64,000 nt of DNA from Xanthomonas sacchari (lineage in GTDB: Bacteria > Pseudomonadota > Gammaproteobacteria > Xanthomonadales > Xanthomonadaceae): positions 2,914,001-2,978,000 of the forward strand of contig NZ_CP132343.1 of NCBI RefSeq assembly GCF_040529065.1. Reading direction: 5' to 3'. The first letter of the stretch is position 1. Every line of letters starts with the position of its first letter. The position numbers and the translations under genes are program-made. A model generated the notes under the pieces. That model worked only from the letters and a program-made list of their open reading frames with translations, did no database searches and was not told the origin of the DNA. Below, one piece after another: positions 40,779 through 50,346 of the stretch.

Positions 40779-42143
40779 TTGAACGCATCCCCCCGCAGCA
40801 TCACCCTGATCGGCGCCGGCCTGGCCGGCTCCCTGCTCGCCATCCTGCTTTCGCGCCAGGGCTGGCAGGTCACCGTCTACGAGCGCCGCGGCGACCCGCG
40901 GGTGCACGACTACGAGCGCGGCCGCTCGATCAACCTGGCCCTGGCCGAGCGCGGCCTGCACGTGCTGCGCCAGGCCGGCGCCGATGCCGCGGTGATGGCC
41001 AAGGCGGTGATGATGCGCGGGCGCATGGTGCATTTCGCCGACGGCCAGCAGCAGCTGCAGCGCTATGGCCGCGACGACAGCGAGGTGACCTGGTCGGTAC
41101 ACCGCAACGACCTCAACATCACCCTGCTGCAACTGGCCGAGCAGGCCGGCGCGCGCATCCATTTCTACCGGCGCCTGCACACGGTGGATTTCGACGCCGG
41201 CTATGCGCGTTTCATCGACGACCGTGACGACCAGCCGCACGACATCCGCTTCGACAGCATGATCGGCGCCGACGGCGCAGGCTCGGCGCTGCGCGCGGCG
41301 ATGCAGCGCAAGGCGCCGATGGCCGAGCACATCGAGTTCCTCGACCACTCGTACAAGGAACTGGAGATCCCGCCTGGCGCCGACGGCGGCTTCCGCATCG
41401 AGCCCAACGCCCTGCACATCTGGCCGCGCGGGCACTACATGTGCATCGCCCTGCCCAATCACGAAGGCACCTTCACCGTCACCCTGTTCCTGCCAAACAA
41501 GGGCGAGCCCAGCTTCGCCACCGTGCGCAACGGCGAGGAGGCGCTGGCGCTGTTCGCGCGCGATTTCGCCGATGCGCTGCCGCTGATGCCGCAACTGGCC
41601 GAGCACTGGGAGCAGCACCCACCGGGCCTGCTCGGCACCCTGCGCCTGGAGCGCTGGCACCTGGGCGGCCGCGCGGTGCTGCTGGGTGACGCCGCGCACG
41701 CGATGGTGCCGTTCCATGGGCAAGGCATGAACTGCGCGTTCGAGGATTGCGCCGCGCTGGCCGCGCACCTGCAGCGCGAGCCGGACCTGGCCCGTGCCTA
41801 TGCCGCCTTCGAGGCCGAGCGCAAGCCCAATGCCGGCGCCATCCAGCAGATGGCGCTGGAGAACTACGTGGAAATGCGCGACCGCGTCGGCGATGCCGGC
41901 TTCCTGCTGCAGCGCGAACTCGGCCAGGCGCTGCAGGCGCGGCATCCCACCCGCTTCGTGCCGCACTACACCATGGTCACCTTCCTGCGCACGCCATACG
42001 CGCAGGCGCTGGAACGCAGCGAGGTGCAGCGCGACATCCTGGTCCAGGCCACGCAGGGCCACAGCGATCTGTCGCGGATCGACTGGCAGTGGCTGGAGCG
42101 CATCGTGCATGCGCGGCTGGAACCGCTGGAGGGGGCGCATTGA
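40779..42143 (+). CDS. kmo: kynurenine 3-monooxygenase
   Basis: This FAD-dependent enzyme hydroxylates kynurenine at position 3. The 454-residue protein has the FAD-binding GAGLAG at residues 12-17 and the GDAAHAMVPFHGQGMNCAFED motif. It starts with TTG: no ATG or GTG lies close enough, and the dinucleotide fold begins at once. The C-terminal region has hydrophobic and basic parts as in other KMOs. It is last in the nbaC-FUSC-kynU-kmo gene run. Confidence 0.96.
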   Translation: MNASPRSITLIGAGLAGSLLAILLSRQGWQVTVYERRGDPRVHDYERGRSINLALAERGLHVLRQAGADAAVMAKAVMMRGRMVHFADGQQQLQRYGRDDSEVTWSVHRNDLNITLLQLAEQAGARIHFYRRLHTVDFDAGYARFIDDRDDQPHDIRFDSMIGADGAGSALRAAMQRKAPMAEHIEFLDHSYKELEIPPGADGGFRIEPNALHIWPRGHYMCIALPNHEGTFTVTLFLPNKGEPSFATVRNGEEALALFARDFADALPLMPQLAEHWEQHPPGLLGTLRLERWHLGGRAVLLGDAAHAMVPFHGQGMNCAFEDCAALAAHLQREPDLARAYAAFEAERKPNAGAIQQMALENYVEMRDRVGDAGFLLQRELGQALQARHPTRFVPHYTMVTFLRTPYAQALERSEVQRDILVQATQGHSDLSRIDWQWLERIVHARLEPLEGAH

Positions 42144-42226
42144 ACCGGCGTAGCCTATCCGGACACCCGCTCCTACACGCATTCCCACGCTCCTAGCCTC
42201 GCCTGCCTCGCACCATTCGATTCGTC

Positions 42227-43666
42227 ATGCCCGACAGCTTCCTCTTCTACGACCTGGAAACCTTCGGCGCCGATCCGCGGCGTACGCGCATCGCGCAGTT
42301 CGCCGCGGTGCGCACCGACGCCGAGCTGAACGTGATCGAGGAGCCGATCAGTTTCTTCGTCAAGCCGGCCGACGACCTGCTGCCCTCGCCGGTCGCCACC
42401 CTCATCACCGGCATCGCCCCGCAGCAGGCCTTACGCGAGGGCGTCAGCGAAGCCGAGGCCTTCGCGCGCATCGCCGAGCAGATGGCGCGGCCGCAGACCT
42501 GCACGCTGGGCTACAACTCGCTGCGCTTCGACGACGAGTTCGTGCGCCACGGCCTGTTCCGCAACTTCTACGATCCCTACGAACGCGAGTGGCGCAACGG
42601 CAACTCGCGCTGGGACCTGCTGGACATGCTGCGGCTGATGCACGCGCTGCGCCCGGAAGGCATCGTCTGGCCGCAGCGCGAGGACGGCGCCACCTCGTTC
42701 AAGCTGGAGCAACTGGCGCTGGCCAACGGCGTGCGCGACGGCGATGCACACGAGGCCCTGTCCGACGTGTACGCCACCATCGGCATGGCCCGGCATTTCC
42801 GCCGCAGCCAGCCGCGGTTGTGGGAGTACGCGCTGAAGCTGCGCGACAAGCGCTTCTGCGGCAGCCTGCTCGACGCGGTGGCGATGCAGCCGGTGCTGCA
42901 CGTGTCGATGCGCTATCCGGCCGCGCGCCTGTGCGCGGCGCCGGTGCTGCCGTTGGCGCGGCACCCGCGCATCGACAGCCGGGTGCTGGTGTTCGACCTG
43001 GAAGGCGACATCGAGCCATTGCTGCGCTATTCGCCGGAACAGATCGCCGACCGCCTGTACACCCCGCAGGCCGACCTGCCCGAGGGCGAACAGCGCATCC
43101 CGCTCAAGGAAGTGCATCTGAACAAGGCGCCCGCACTGGTCGCCTGGGCGCACCTGCGCGAAGCGGATTTCGCCCGGCTGCGGCTGGACCCCGCGCACCT
43201 CCTGACCAAGGCAGAGCGCCTGCGCGAGGCCGGCCCGGCGCTGGCGGAGAAGGTGCGGCGGGTGTTCGCCAGCGAGCGCGCCGCGGTACCGGCGGATGCC
43301 GACGCGTCGTTGTACGACGGCTTCCTGGCCGATGGCGACAAGCGCACGATGGCCCAGGTCCGCGCCACCCCACCGGCGCAACTGGCCGCGCTCGAAGGCC
43401 AGTTCCGCGATCCGCGCCTGCCCGAACTGCTGTTCCGCTACCGCGCGCGCAACTGGCCGCAGAGCCTGTCCATCGCCGAGCAGTCGCGTTGGGACGACTA
43501 CCGGCGGCAGCGCCTGCAGCAGGACAGCGGCCTGTCCGAACTGAACTTCGACACCTTCTACGCGGAACTGGCCGGTTTACGCCTGGCTCACCCGCAGGAT
43601 GCTACCAAGCAAGCCCTGCTCGACCAGTTGGCCGCCTGGGGCCACGACCTGCAACGCAGCCTATGA
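42227..43666 (+). CDS. sbcB: exodeoxyribonuclease I
   Basis: Digests single-stranded DNA from the 3' end and takes part in recombination and mismatch repair. The 479-residue DnaQ-superfamily protein has its first acidic motif in FYDLETFGADPRRTRIAQFA (Asp9, Glu11), then TLGYNSLRFDDEFVRH, and the SH3-like and C-terminal helical parts of ExoI. The stop overlaps the start of the next gene (ATGA). Confidence 0.96.
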   Translation: MPDSFLFYDLETFGADPRRTRIAQFAAVRTDAELNVIEEPISFFVKPADDLLPSPVATLITGIAPQQALREGVSEAEAFARIAEQMARPQTCTLGYNSLRFDDEFVRHGLFRNFYDPYEREWRNGNSRWDLLDMLRLMHALRPEGIVWPQREDGATSFKLEQLALANGVRDGDAHEALSDVYATIGMARHFRRSQPRLWEYALKLRDKRFCGSLLDAVAMQPVLHVSMRYPAARLCAAPVLPLARHPRIDSRVLVFDLEGDIEPLLRYSPEQIADRLYTPQADLPEGEQRIPLKEVHLNKAPALVAWAHLREADFARLRLDPAHLLTKAERLREAGPALAEKVRRVFASERAAVPADADASLYDGFLADGDKRTMAQVRATPPAQLAALEGQFRDPRLPELLFRYRARNWPQSLSIAEQSRWDDYRRQRLQQDSGLSELNFDTFYAELAGLRLAHPQDATKQALLDQLAAWGHDLQRSL

Positions 43667-44349
43667 CCAGCTATTTCAGCGACGCCAGTTTCAAGTTCCT
43701 GCGTGCCCTGGCGCGGCACAACGACAAGGCCTGGTTCAACGACAACCGGCACAAGTACGAAGAGCACGTGCGCCAGCCGTTCCTGCGCCTGATCACTGAC
43801 CTGCAGCCGGACCTGGCCCAGGTCAGCGAGCACTTCCGCGCCGATCCGCGCGGGGTCGGCGGCTCGCTGTTCCGCATCCACCGCGACGCGCGCTTCTCGC
43901 ACGACAAGTCGCCGTACAAGACCTGGCAGGGCGCGCGCCTGTTCCACGAGCGGCGCAAGCAGGTGCCGGCGCCGTCGTTCTACATCCACCTGCAGCCGGG
44001 CGAGAGCTTCGTCGGCGCCGGGCTGTGGCATCCGGAGCCGGACACCCAGCGCAAGGTGCGCCAGTTCATCTTCGACAATCCCGGCAGTTGGAAGGCCGCC
44101 GCGCATGCGCCGGCGCTGCGCCGCCGCTTCGACTTCGAGGAAAGCGAGATGCTGGTGCGCCCGCCGCGCGGTTTCCCGGCCGACTTCGAGTGCATCGACG
44201 ACCTCAAGCACAAGAACTGGGTGTTCTGGCGCCAGCTCGACGACGCCACCATGACCGGCCCACGGCTGCGCACGCAGATCGCCGCCGACCTGCAGACGCT
44301 GGCCCCGTTCGTGGACTATCTGTGCGCTGCGCTGGACTTGGAGTTCTGA
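43663..44349 (+). CDS. DUF2461 domain-containing protein
   Basis: A 228-residue protein of the DUF2461 (TIGR02453) family, of unknown function. Typical segments are FLRALARHNDKAWFNDNRHKYE at the start, FRIHRDARFSHDKSPYKTWQGARL, and FYIHLQPGESFVGAGLW. The family occurs widely in bacteria and some fungi. It is translationally coupled to sbcB by an ATGA overlap, which might connect it with DNA metabolism. Confidence 0.9.
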   Translation: MTSYFSDASFKFLRALARHNDKAWFNDNRHKYEEHVRQPFLRLITDLQPDLAQVSEHFRADPRGVGGSLFRIHRDARFSHDKSPYKTWQGARLFHERRKQVPAPSFYIHLQPGESFVGAGLWHPEPDTQRKVRQFIFDNPGSWKAAAHAPALRRRFDFEESEMLVRPPRGFPADFECIDDLKHKNWVFWRQLDDATMTGPRLRTQIAADLQTLAPFVDYLCAALDLEF

Positions 44350-44394
44350 AACGACAGCGCTTCGCCTACGCGACGGGCGTCATGGGTCGCGTCG

Positions 44395-44417
44395 GTCGCG
44401 GCTGAAGCCGCTCCTAC
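44395..44417. repeat. single GTAG-type REP
   Basis: A solitary 23-base copy of the REP unit (here ending in GCTCCTAC) with the hairpin GCGGCT-GA-AGCCGC, in the gap between the DUF2461 and DUF2939 genes. Confidence 0.85.
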
Positions 44418-44452
44418 AACCACGAGAACCCGCTCCGAACCGAGGGCATCCC

Positions 44453-44989
44453 ATGAAGAAATGGCTGGCATTGCTGTTCCTCGCCCTGTTCGCCCTCGGC
44501 GGCTACGTCGTGGCCGGGCCGTACCTGGCCATCCGCGGCATCGACCAGGCGCTGCGCGAGCGCGATGCGGCTGCGTTGGAGCGCTATGTCGACTTCCCCA
44601 CGCTGCGGGTGAACCTGAAGGCCCAGGTGGACGATGCGCTGGTGCGCCGCGCCGGACCCGACCTGCAGTCCAGCCTGTTCGGCGGCGCACTGCTGTCGCT
44701 GGCCGGTGGCCTCGGTGGGATGAGCGTGGATGCGCTGGTCACCCCGGCCGGCATCGGCGCGCTGATGCAGGGCGACGCGCTGTGGAAACGCGCCAGCGGC
44801 GACACCATCGGCGGCGATACCTACGCCGCACCGCGGCCGCCGCAACCGCTGCGCCAGGCCGAACACCGCTTCGAATCGACCACGCGCTTCGTCGCCACCG
44901 TGCACACCGCCGATGGCACCGCGGTGCCGTTCGTGTTCACCCGCGACGGCCTGCGCTGGAAGCTCAGCAACATCCTGCTGCCGCTGTAG
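44453..44989 (+). CDS. DUF2939 domain-containing membrane-anchored protein
   Basis: A 178-residue protein with an N-terminal hydrophobic segment (about residues 4-24) that may be a signal anchor. It continues as PYLAIRGIDQALRERDAAALERYVDFPTLRVNLK, the DUF2939 pattern; the C-terminus ends in FTRDGLRWKLSNILLPL. It is likely periplasmic and membrane-tethered. The function of the family is unknown. It stands alone between repeat sequences. Confidence 0.88.
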   Translation: MKKWLALLFLALFALGGYVVAGPYLAIRGIDQALRERDAAALERYVDFPTLRVNLKAQVDDALVRRAGPDLQSSLFGGALLSLAGGLGGMSVDALVTPAGIGALMQGDALWKRASGDTIGGDTYAAPRPPQPLRQAEHRFESTTRFVATVHTADGTAVPFVFTRDGLRWKLSNILLPL

Positions 44990-45078
44990 GCGATGGCGGC
45001 GGCTTGCGGCTGGGCTAGGCTGGGATCACCTTTCAGAACATCTCCAACAACCCGTTTTGCCTGGCATCGTCCTGTCTA

Positions 45079-45144
45079 GTAGGAGCGGCTTCAGCCGCGA
45101 CGAGGCAGCCCGTGCGTGGCTGTCGCGGCTGAAGCCGCTCCTAC
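45079..45144. repeat. inverted pair of GTAG-headed REP hairpins
   Basis: Perfect inverted 23-base arms at 45079-45101 and 45122-45144 with a 20-base centre, identical in arm sequence to the pair at 6290-6355. It lies in the 369-base gap 44990-45358, which holds this pair and the two variant units that follow but no recognisable gene. Confidence 0.9.
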
Positions 45145-45160
45145 GGGTGCGCCCTGTCTT

Positions 45161-45244
45161 GATCAGAGGCGACCTTCAGTCGCGACGATCGAAACGCGGA
45201 TGTCTCATCAGGCAGTATGCAGTCGGGACTGAAGTCCCTCCCAC
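45161..45244. repeat. two variant REP units
   Basis: 45161-45190 is a decayed unit with GCGACCTTCAGTCGC; 45222-45244 is a second-type unit, the inverse of GTGGGAGGGACTTCAGTCCC plus GAC, with stem GGGACT-TC-AGTCCC. The second matches the unit at 61016-61038. The stem sequences changed in both arms together, so pairing is kept. Confidence 0.75.
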
Positions 45245-45358
45245 AAGAGGCACATCTGGCCGCCCTGCCCTTCGTTGTCTGCAGGGCTGATCAACCGTTC
45301 GACTAGGCGCACACAGGTAGTTCTCCAGCGTTGCCTGCCTGGCCTCGCCACGTGAGAA

Positions 45359-46390
45359 TCACCACAGCTGAAGGCAAATCAACCCGGACACTTCCGGATC
45401 GCCGGCGCTACGCCACAGGCTTCGGGTGGCGAACGCGCATCCGGCGTCCGGGAACATCAGCGCGATCTCGAACGCCGGCGGCGCCTGCACCGAGCGGTGT
45501 GGCTCCCATTCTTCGGTGCGGAAGGACGCGACACCCGTCTGGACATGCCGCGCTTGCTCGCCCGTCGTCGCCGTGGTGGCGGCCACCGACAGCATGCGGC
45601 CATCGCGAGCGACCGCGATGTTCCAGAAGTCGGTGCCGAGGTCGATCTCTGTCACCGACGTGTACGGCGGGTCCATGAAGCCGGCGCTCGCGGTCGGTGC
45701 CGCCCAGGACACGCGGTTGCCGTCGACGATGCGGCCGGGTCCGAGCGAGAGCCACAGGCGGCCGTGTCCGTCCATCGCCGAGTGGCAGATCGGCGGTATC
45801 CGCGCGATGCGCTTGGGCGGCTGCGGCAGACCCGGCTCAGCCAACCACACGCTGCCCTCGGCCGCTACCGCCAGGATCTTTCCATCGGGCGTCGCGTGCA
45901 GTTGCAATTCCTCTGCCAGCGCCCTGCGCCGCACGCTGCCATCCGCCAGACTGATGGCGCTGAGCTGTGCGGAGCGGGCATTGACCGCATGCACATGGCC
46001 ACCGAGCGGCAGCAGGCGATCGATATACCGCGGAATGCGCGACGTCCACTTTTCCGCGACGCGCAGCGTGCCGGCCTCGAGCCGGAACAGCTTGGTATCG
46101 GTGGCCACCAGCACGCTGCCCTCGCCATCGCTGGCGAAGGCCCGCGCCTGGTTGCCGAGGGCGACCGACGCCACTTCGTCGCCTGTCGCCATGGACAGCG
46201 CGCGCACCCGCAGCGCGCCGAAGCTCACGCCCCATCCATCCGCGACCAGCACCTGCCCGGTCCGCTCATCCAGCCAGAGTCGATGGGCGGCCACGCCGGG
46301 CACGGTGGTCTGCCACAGAGTCGTGGCAGCCTCGGGATCTGCGCTCGCGTGCGCAGGCGGGGACACAGCTGACTCGTGTTGCGGACGCAT
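45359..46390 (-). CDS. beta-propeller-like hypothetical protein
   Basis: A 343-residue protein I do not recognise. It appears to consist of repeated four-strand blades: recurring patterns such as GQVLVADGWG, GSVLVATDTKLFRLEAG, GHVHAVNARSAQLSAISLAD, GKILAVAAEGSVWLAEPG and GRLWLSLGPGRIVDG suggest a six- or seven-bladed propeller. No signal peptide is visible from the Met at 46390; a TTG about 36 codons upstream is an alternative start. It ends in LICLQLW. It is on the same strand as the spermidine-synthase-like gene but 151 bases away. Confidence 0.65.
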   Translation of the reverse strand: MRPQHESAVSPPAHASADPEAATTLWQTTVPGVAAHRLWLDERTGQVLVADGWGVSFGALRVRALSMATGDEVASVALGNQARAFASDGEGSVLVATDTKLFRLEAGTLRVAEKWTSRIPRYIDRLLPLGGHVHAVNARSAQLSAISLADGSVRRRALAEELQLHATPDGKILAVAAEGSVWLAEPGLPQPPKRIARIPPICHSAMDGHGRLWLSLGPGRIVDGNRVSWAAPTASAGFMDPPYTSVTEIDLGTDFWNIAVARDGRMLSVAATTATTGEQARHVQTGVASFRTEEWEPHRSVQAPPAFEIALMFPDAGCAFATRSLWRSAGDPEVSGLICLQLW

Positions 46391-46541
46391 CGATGCGCGG
46401 ACTCTTCCATCAAACGAGCGGGAATTCTTGCAAATCGCACCTGAGCGCAACGTGTTGCCAGCAATGGCGTGCAACGTCAGGCAGGCGCCGTGTGCGAACG
46501 ATACAGGCGCAACCCAGTGACCCGATACCGCCAGTCCTCGC

Positions 46542-47354
46542 CTAGCGCGGCGCGCCCGACCCCGTCCTGCCCGCCAGCGCCTGCTGCACGCGCCGGAACG
46601 GCGTGCGCAGTTGCCAGCGTGCCGACCACGGCAGGCGTGCCAGGGCCGCGTGCGCGTCCAGAGCCGGCAGCGCGCCGGTCCAGGCGAACACCACGTGGTT
46701 GTCCATCTGCGGCTCGTCCAGGCGCAGCACGCGGCCGCCGAACAGCGCACGCAGATGCGTCAGATGGCGGCGGGTGTCGGTATCGTACAGGTTCACCGCC
46801 AGCACCCCACCCGGTACCAGCGCCGCGTGGCAGTCCTTGTAGAAGCCGCGGCTGAGCAGCGCGGCCGGGATGCCGTCGGCGTCGTAGGCGTCGAGCAGCA
46901 GCAGGTCGTAGCGGTCGCGCCGTTGCCGCAGCAACCGCGCGCCGTCGCCGTGCACGGCCTCGAAGCGCGCGTCGTCGTCCGGAATGCGGAACGCCGCGCG
47001 CAGGGCCAGCACGTCGGCATCGGCCTCGATCGCCTCGATCCGCGCCTGCGGCAGGTGCCGATAGCAGAACTTGGCCTGCGAACCGCCGCCGAGGCCGACG
47101 ATGCCGATCCGCCGCGGATCCGGGCGCAGCAGCAGCGCGCCAAGCATGCTGCGGGTGTAGCCGACCTGCAGCACGTCCGGCCACCAGGTGTACATGCGGC
47201 TCTGGGTCACTTCGCCCTTGAACTGCAGGCTGGTGTAGCGCCAGCCATGACGCACGTAGGGTTGTCCGGGACGCAGGTCGGCAGGCGCGTCCGCTCCCTG
47301 CCGCAGCAGGCGGCGCAGCGCGGCCCAGCGGCCGCCGCCGGGCGCCGCACTCAC
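46542..47354 (-). CDS. spermidine synthase-like protein
   Basis: A 270-residue protein of the spermidine synthase superfamily (Rossmann methyltransferase fold). GIVGLGGGSQAKFCYRHLP is the nucleotide-binding loop, with Glu-Ala-Asp further on, and LLLDAYDADGIPAALLSRGF matches the catalytic region. Such stand-alone proteins often do not make spermidine, so aminopropyl transfer is uncertain. The ATG overlaps the stop of the upstream 5'-nucleotidase (ATGA). Confidence 0.85.
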   Translation of the reverse strand: MSAAPGGGRWAALRRLLRQGADAPADLRPGQPYVRHGWRYTSLQFKGEVTQSRMYTWWPDVLQVGYTRSMLGALLLRPDPRRIGIVGLGGGSQAKFCYRHLPQARIEAIEADADVLALRAAFRIPDDDARFEAVHGDGARLLRQRRDRYDLLLLDAYDADGIPAALLSRGFYKDCHAALVPGGVLAVNLYDTDTRRHLTHLRALFGGRVLRLDEPQMDNHVVFAWTGALPALDAHAALARLPWSARWQLRTPFRRVQQALAGRTGSGAPR

Positions 47355-48316
47355 GGCTTGGCGATGTCGTTGGCGACCCCGTGCGGCACATGCCCGGCGG
47401 CGACGCGCTCGCGGGCAGCGCTGTCGATGTTGTGCTGCGAATCGTCGAAGAAGATGTCAGCGCCGAACGCCTGCAGGAACGGGCCCTTGTGGCGGCCGCC
47501 GAGGAACAGCGCCTCGTCCAGGCGCACGCCCCATTCGCGCAGGGTGCGGATCACCCGCTCGTGCGCCGGCGCCGAGCGTGCGGTGACAAGCGCGGTGCGG
47601 ATCGGCGAGGCTTCGCCGGCCGGAAACGCGGACTGCAGCGCATGCAGTGCCGACAGGAAATTGCGGAACGGCCCGCCGGTCAGCGGCTCGCGCGCGTTCT
47701 CGCGTTCGTAGCGACCGAACGCCTCCACGCCCTGCTCGCGCGAGAACCGCTCGCCCTCGTCGCCGAAGATCACCGCATCGCCGTCGAAGGCGATGCGCAG
47801 CTGCGTGGACAGGCGGTCGGCGTCGATCGCGCCAGCCGCCGCGGCCGCTTCCTGCGCGTGCTCGCCGGGCGGCTTGGGCAGGATGGTCGCCGCGGCGATG
47901 CCATGGCTGAGCGCGCGCCGCACCGACTCCGGGTTGGCCGACAGGAACAGGTCGGTGCCGAACGGCTTGACGTAGGGCCAGGTCGCCTCGCCGGAGGTGA
48001 AGGTGGCACGCACGATGCCCAGGCCGTAGTGCTGGATCGAATTGAAGATGCGCAGCCCGGTGTCGGCGGAATTGCGCGAGAGCAGGATCACCTCCACCGG
48101 CGGCGTCTCCGGCGGCGTGCCCTGGTTCAGCGCCAGCAGCTTGCGCACCACCGGAAACGCCACCCCGGGCGTCAGCACATCGTCCTCGCGCTCGCGCTGA
48201 TACGCGCTGTACGCCTCCACCCCCTCCCGCTCGAACAGGGCATGGCCCTCTTCCAGATCGAACAAGGCGCGCGAGGTGACCGCGACGGTGAGCAGACGGG
48301 GGGAGTTGTCGGACAT
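47351..48316 (-). CDS. 5'-nucleotidase, cytosolic type I family
   Basis: A 321-residue protein of the 5'-nucleotidase family (PF06189) that removes phosphate from nucleoside monophosphates. Segments LTVAVTSRALFDLEEGHALF, EVILLSRNSADTGLRIFNSI and IAFDGDAVIFGDEGERF, which carries the acidic HAD-like motif, are present, as is FDDSQHN near the C-terminus. It is coupled to the spermidine-synthase-like gene. A GGGGATT-type element separates it from nadK. Confidence 0.88.
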   Translation of the reverse strand: MSDNSPRLLTVAVTSRALFDLEEGHALFEREGVEAYSAYQREREDDVLTPGVAFPVVRKLLALNQGTPPETPPVEVILLSRNSADTGLRIFNSIQHYGLGIVRATFTSGEATWPYVKPFGTDLFLSANPESVRRALSHGIAAATILPKPPGEHAQEAAAAAGAIDADRLSTQLRIAFDGDAVIFGDEGERFSREQGVEAFGRYERENAREPLTGGPFRNFLSALHALQSAFPAGEASPIRTALVTARSAPAHERVIRTLREWGVRLDEALFLGGRHKGPFLQAFGADIFFDDSQHNIDSAARERVAAGHVPHGVANDIAKP

Positions 48317-48320
48317 GAGA

Positions 48321-48445
48321 GCAGGGATTCGGCAGTGGGGATTGGGGATTGGCAAAAGCGGGCAAAGGGATCGGAAGGTGCACAGAGGAATCAGAGAAAG
48401 CGGTGCGCTGTTACGAATCCCCAATCCCGACTCCCGAATCCCCGC
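48321..48445. repeat. inverted-repeat element with GGGGATT-type arms
   Basis: Two 40-base arms (48321-48360 and 48406-48445) match as inverted copies at about 34 of 40 positions, sharing GGGATTCGG and TGGGGATTGGGGATT with inner ends in AAAAGCG or AACAGCG. The element completely fills the gap between nadK and the 5'-nucleotidase gene. Confidence 0.85.
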
Positions 48446-48447
48446 CC

Positions 48448-49233
48448 CTACACCATAAATTGCTCGCTCAAGATCCGCTCCTCCAGGTTGTGCTCCGGAT
48501 CGAACAGCAGGGTGACCAGGCGGTCGCGGGATTCGCGGATGGTGACTTCGACCACGTCGCGGGTCTCGTGCGAGTCGGCGGTGACGCTGACCGGGCGCTT
48601 GTACGGGTCCAGCACGCGGAAGCGCACTTCGATGTCGGCCTTGAGGATCGCGCCACGCCAGCGCCGCGGCCGGTACGGGGCGATCGGGGTCAGCGCCAGG
48701 GTGTGCGAGCCCAGCGGCAGGATCGGTCCGTGCGCGGAGGAGTTGTAGGCGGTGCTGCCGGCCGGGGTGGACACCAGCACGCCGTCGCAGATCAGTTCGT
48801 CCACGCGGGTCTGGCCGTTGAGGTCGATGCTCACGTGCGCGGCCTGGCGGGTCTGCCGCAGCAGCGAAACCTCGTTGTAGGCCAGCGAGCCGGTGGTGGC
48901 GCCGGATTCGGTCTGCGCGAGCATTTCCAGCGGCCGCAGCTTGGCCGGTTCGGCCAGCGCCAGGCGCGCGACCAGGTCGTCGTCGCGGAACTGGTTCATC
49001 AGGAAACCGACCGTGCCCAGCTTCATGCCGAACACCGGCTTGCCCAGGCTGCCGTGGCGATGCAGGGTCTGCAGCATGAAGCCGTCGCCGCCGAGCGCGC
49101 ACAGCACGTCGGCGTCGGCCGGCTCGCAGTCGCCGTAGCGTGTCACCAACTGTTCGCGCGCGTGCTGCGCCTCCGGCGCGACGCTGGCGAGGAAACAGAT
49201 GCGGGGCGAGGACGGCAGGACGGAAGCATTCAT
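48448..49233 (-). CDS. nadK: NAD kinase
   Basis: Phosphorylates NAD to NADP in the cytoplasm. The 261-residue protein has the GGDG motif at residues 48-51 ([16 protein letters not shown]) and the [22 protein letters not shown] nucleotide-binding stretch. The start at 49233 is preferred to a Met four codons upstream because the length then fits the family and a GGGG site precedes it. It is followed directly by the repeat element. Confidence 0.96.
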   Translation of the reverse strand: MNASVLPSSPRICFLASVAPEAQHAREQLVTRYGDCEPADADVLCALGGDGFMLQTLHRHGSLGKPVFGMKLGTVGFLMNQFRDDDLVARLALAEPAKLRPLEMLAQTESGATTGSLAYNEVSLLRQTRQAAHVSIDLNGQTRVDELICDGVLVSTPAGSTAYNSSAHGPILPLGSHTLALTPIAPYRPRRWRGAILKADIEVRFRVLDPYKRPVSVTADSHETRDVVEVTIRESRDRLVTLLFDPEHNLEERILSEQFMV

Positions 49234-49443
49234 GGCCCCGATCATACCCGCGGCGCCATGACTGGCGCGCGCAAGCGTACCGGCGACACCTATTTGCGGT
49301 CGCAGCGATGGCGCTGTCTGCGCTCGCCGCGGATGGCGCGTGCGCCTGCGCTGCGCTTGCGATCGTCCCCTGCGCCAGAACGCGTCCGCAGTCCCGGCGA
49401 TTGCGAACCGGGCCTGCGACCGGGCCTTGTCGCGCGGTCCGGC

Positions 49444-50070
49444 CTATCTGCCGGACAGGTAATCGTCGCGCGCGGTGCGCGCGGCCTGCTCCTGCGTCGC
49501 CTGGCGCACCGGCGCCGGCACCAGCGGGGTCAGATGCGCCCGCACCTGCTGCGCCAGTTCCACCGACCTGATCTCGCCCATACCCTCCTGCTTGCGCGCA
49601 TCGGCCAGGCACAGCCAGTACCAGGCGCGTGCCTCGTCCCGGCACGCCTGCGGGCCGCAGGCCTGGATCCAGGCAAGTTCGGGCTCCCAGCCAGCGCCCG
49701 CGCACCAGCCGGGACGGCTCCATTCGGCCAGCAGCGCGGCGTGGTCAGGCGTGGCGCCCACGCCCAGAAAACGACGACGGCCATACTCGCGCAAGGCCAC
49801 GCTGCAGCCACAGATGTCCAGCCAGGTGCGGGCATGCACCGCGCGCTTCAGTGCGGCCAGCGCCGCGGCCTGCTCGCCCTGGGCGTCCAGCTGCAGAAAC
49901 AGCGCATAGGCCGCATCGCCAACGGATGCCCTGGACAGGGCGCGCAAGCGCCTCAGGTCGCCCTGTCGCGCCTGCTGCATTGCCTGTTGCAGCCGCACCT
50001 CCAGCGGGGGCTGCCGTGCCTGGATGACGATCCACAACAGGATCAGCGCGGGGATGGCCAGGAACCACAT
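49444..50070 (-). CDS. membrane-anchored protein with helical repeats, unknown
   Basis: A 208-residue protein with a single N-terminal membrane segment (WFLAIPALILLWIVI) and a periplasmic helical part containing Sel1/TPR-like units: RQGDLRRLRALSRASVGDAA, then QGEQAAALAALKRAV. Several cysteines (ICGCS, WCAGAG, ACGPQAC, WLCLA) could form disulfides. The start at 50070 follows a weak GAGACG site. No homologue is recognised. Confidence 0.68.
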   Translation of the reverse strand: MWFLAIPALILLWIVIQARQPPLEVRLQQAMQQARQGDLRRLRALSRASVGDAAYALFLQLDAQGEQAAALAALKRAVHARTWLDICGCSVALREYGRRRFLGVGATPDHAALLAEWSRPGWCAGAGWEPELAWIQACGPQACRDEARAWYWLCLADARKQEGMGEIRSVELAQQVRAHLTPLVPAPVRQATQEQAARTARDDYLSGR

Positions 50071-50346
50071 GATGCGTCTCGAAAGAAGGCGCTGCGGGCG
50101 AATGCGCGCCGCATGACACGGATGGGATCGGCTAGCTTTACAGAATCGCCCTGCCGTGCGCAGCGCGGTCGACAGCAGCGGGGTGTTGCCGATCTGGCAA
50201 TCGACGCGAGCAACAGCGCAATGCGGCGCATCCGACAAGGGCGTGTCGCCGCGGACGCAGGCGACCCGCCAGGCGGTACCACGCGATGACGCAGTACCGC
50301 CGTGGGCCAGGTCCGCGAGCGCGGACCTGGCCATCGACACACGACC

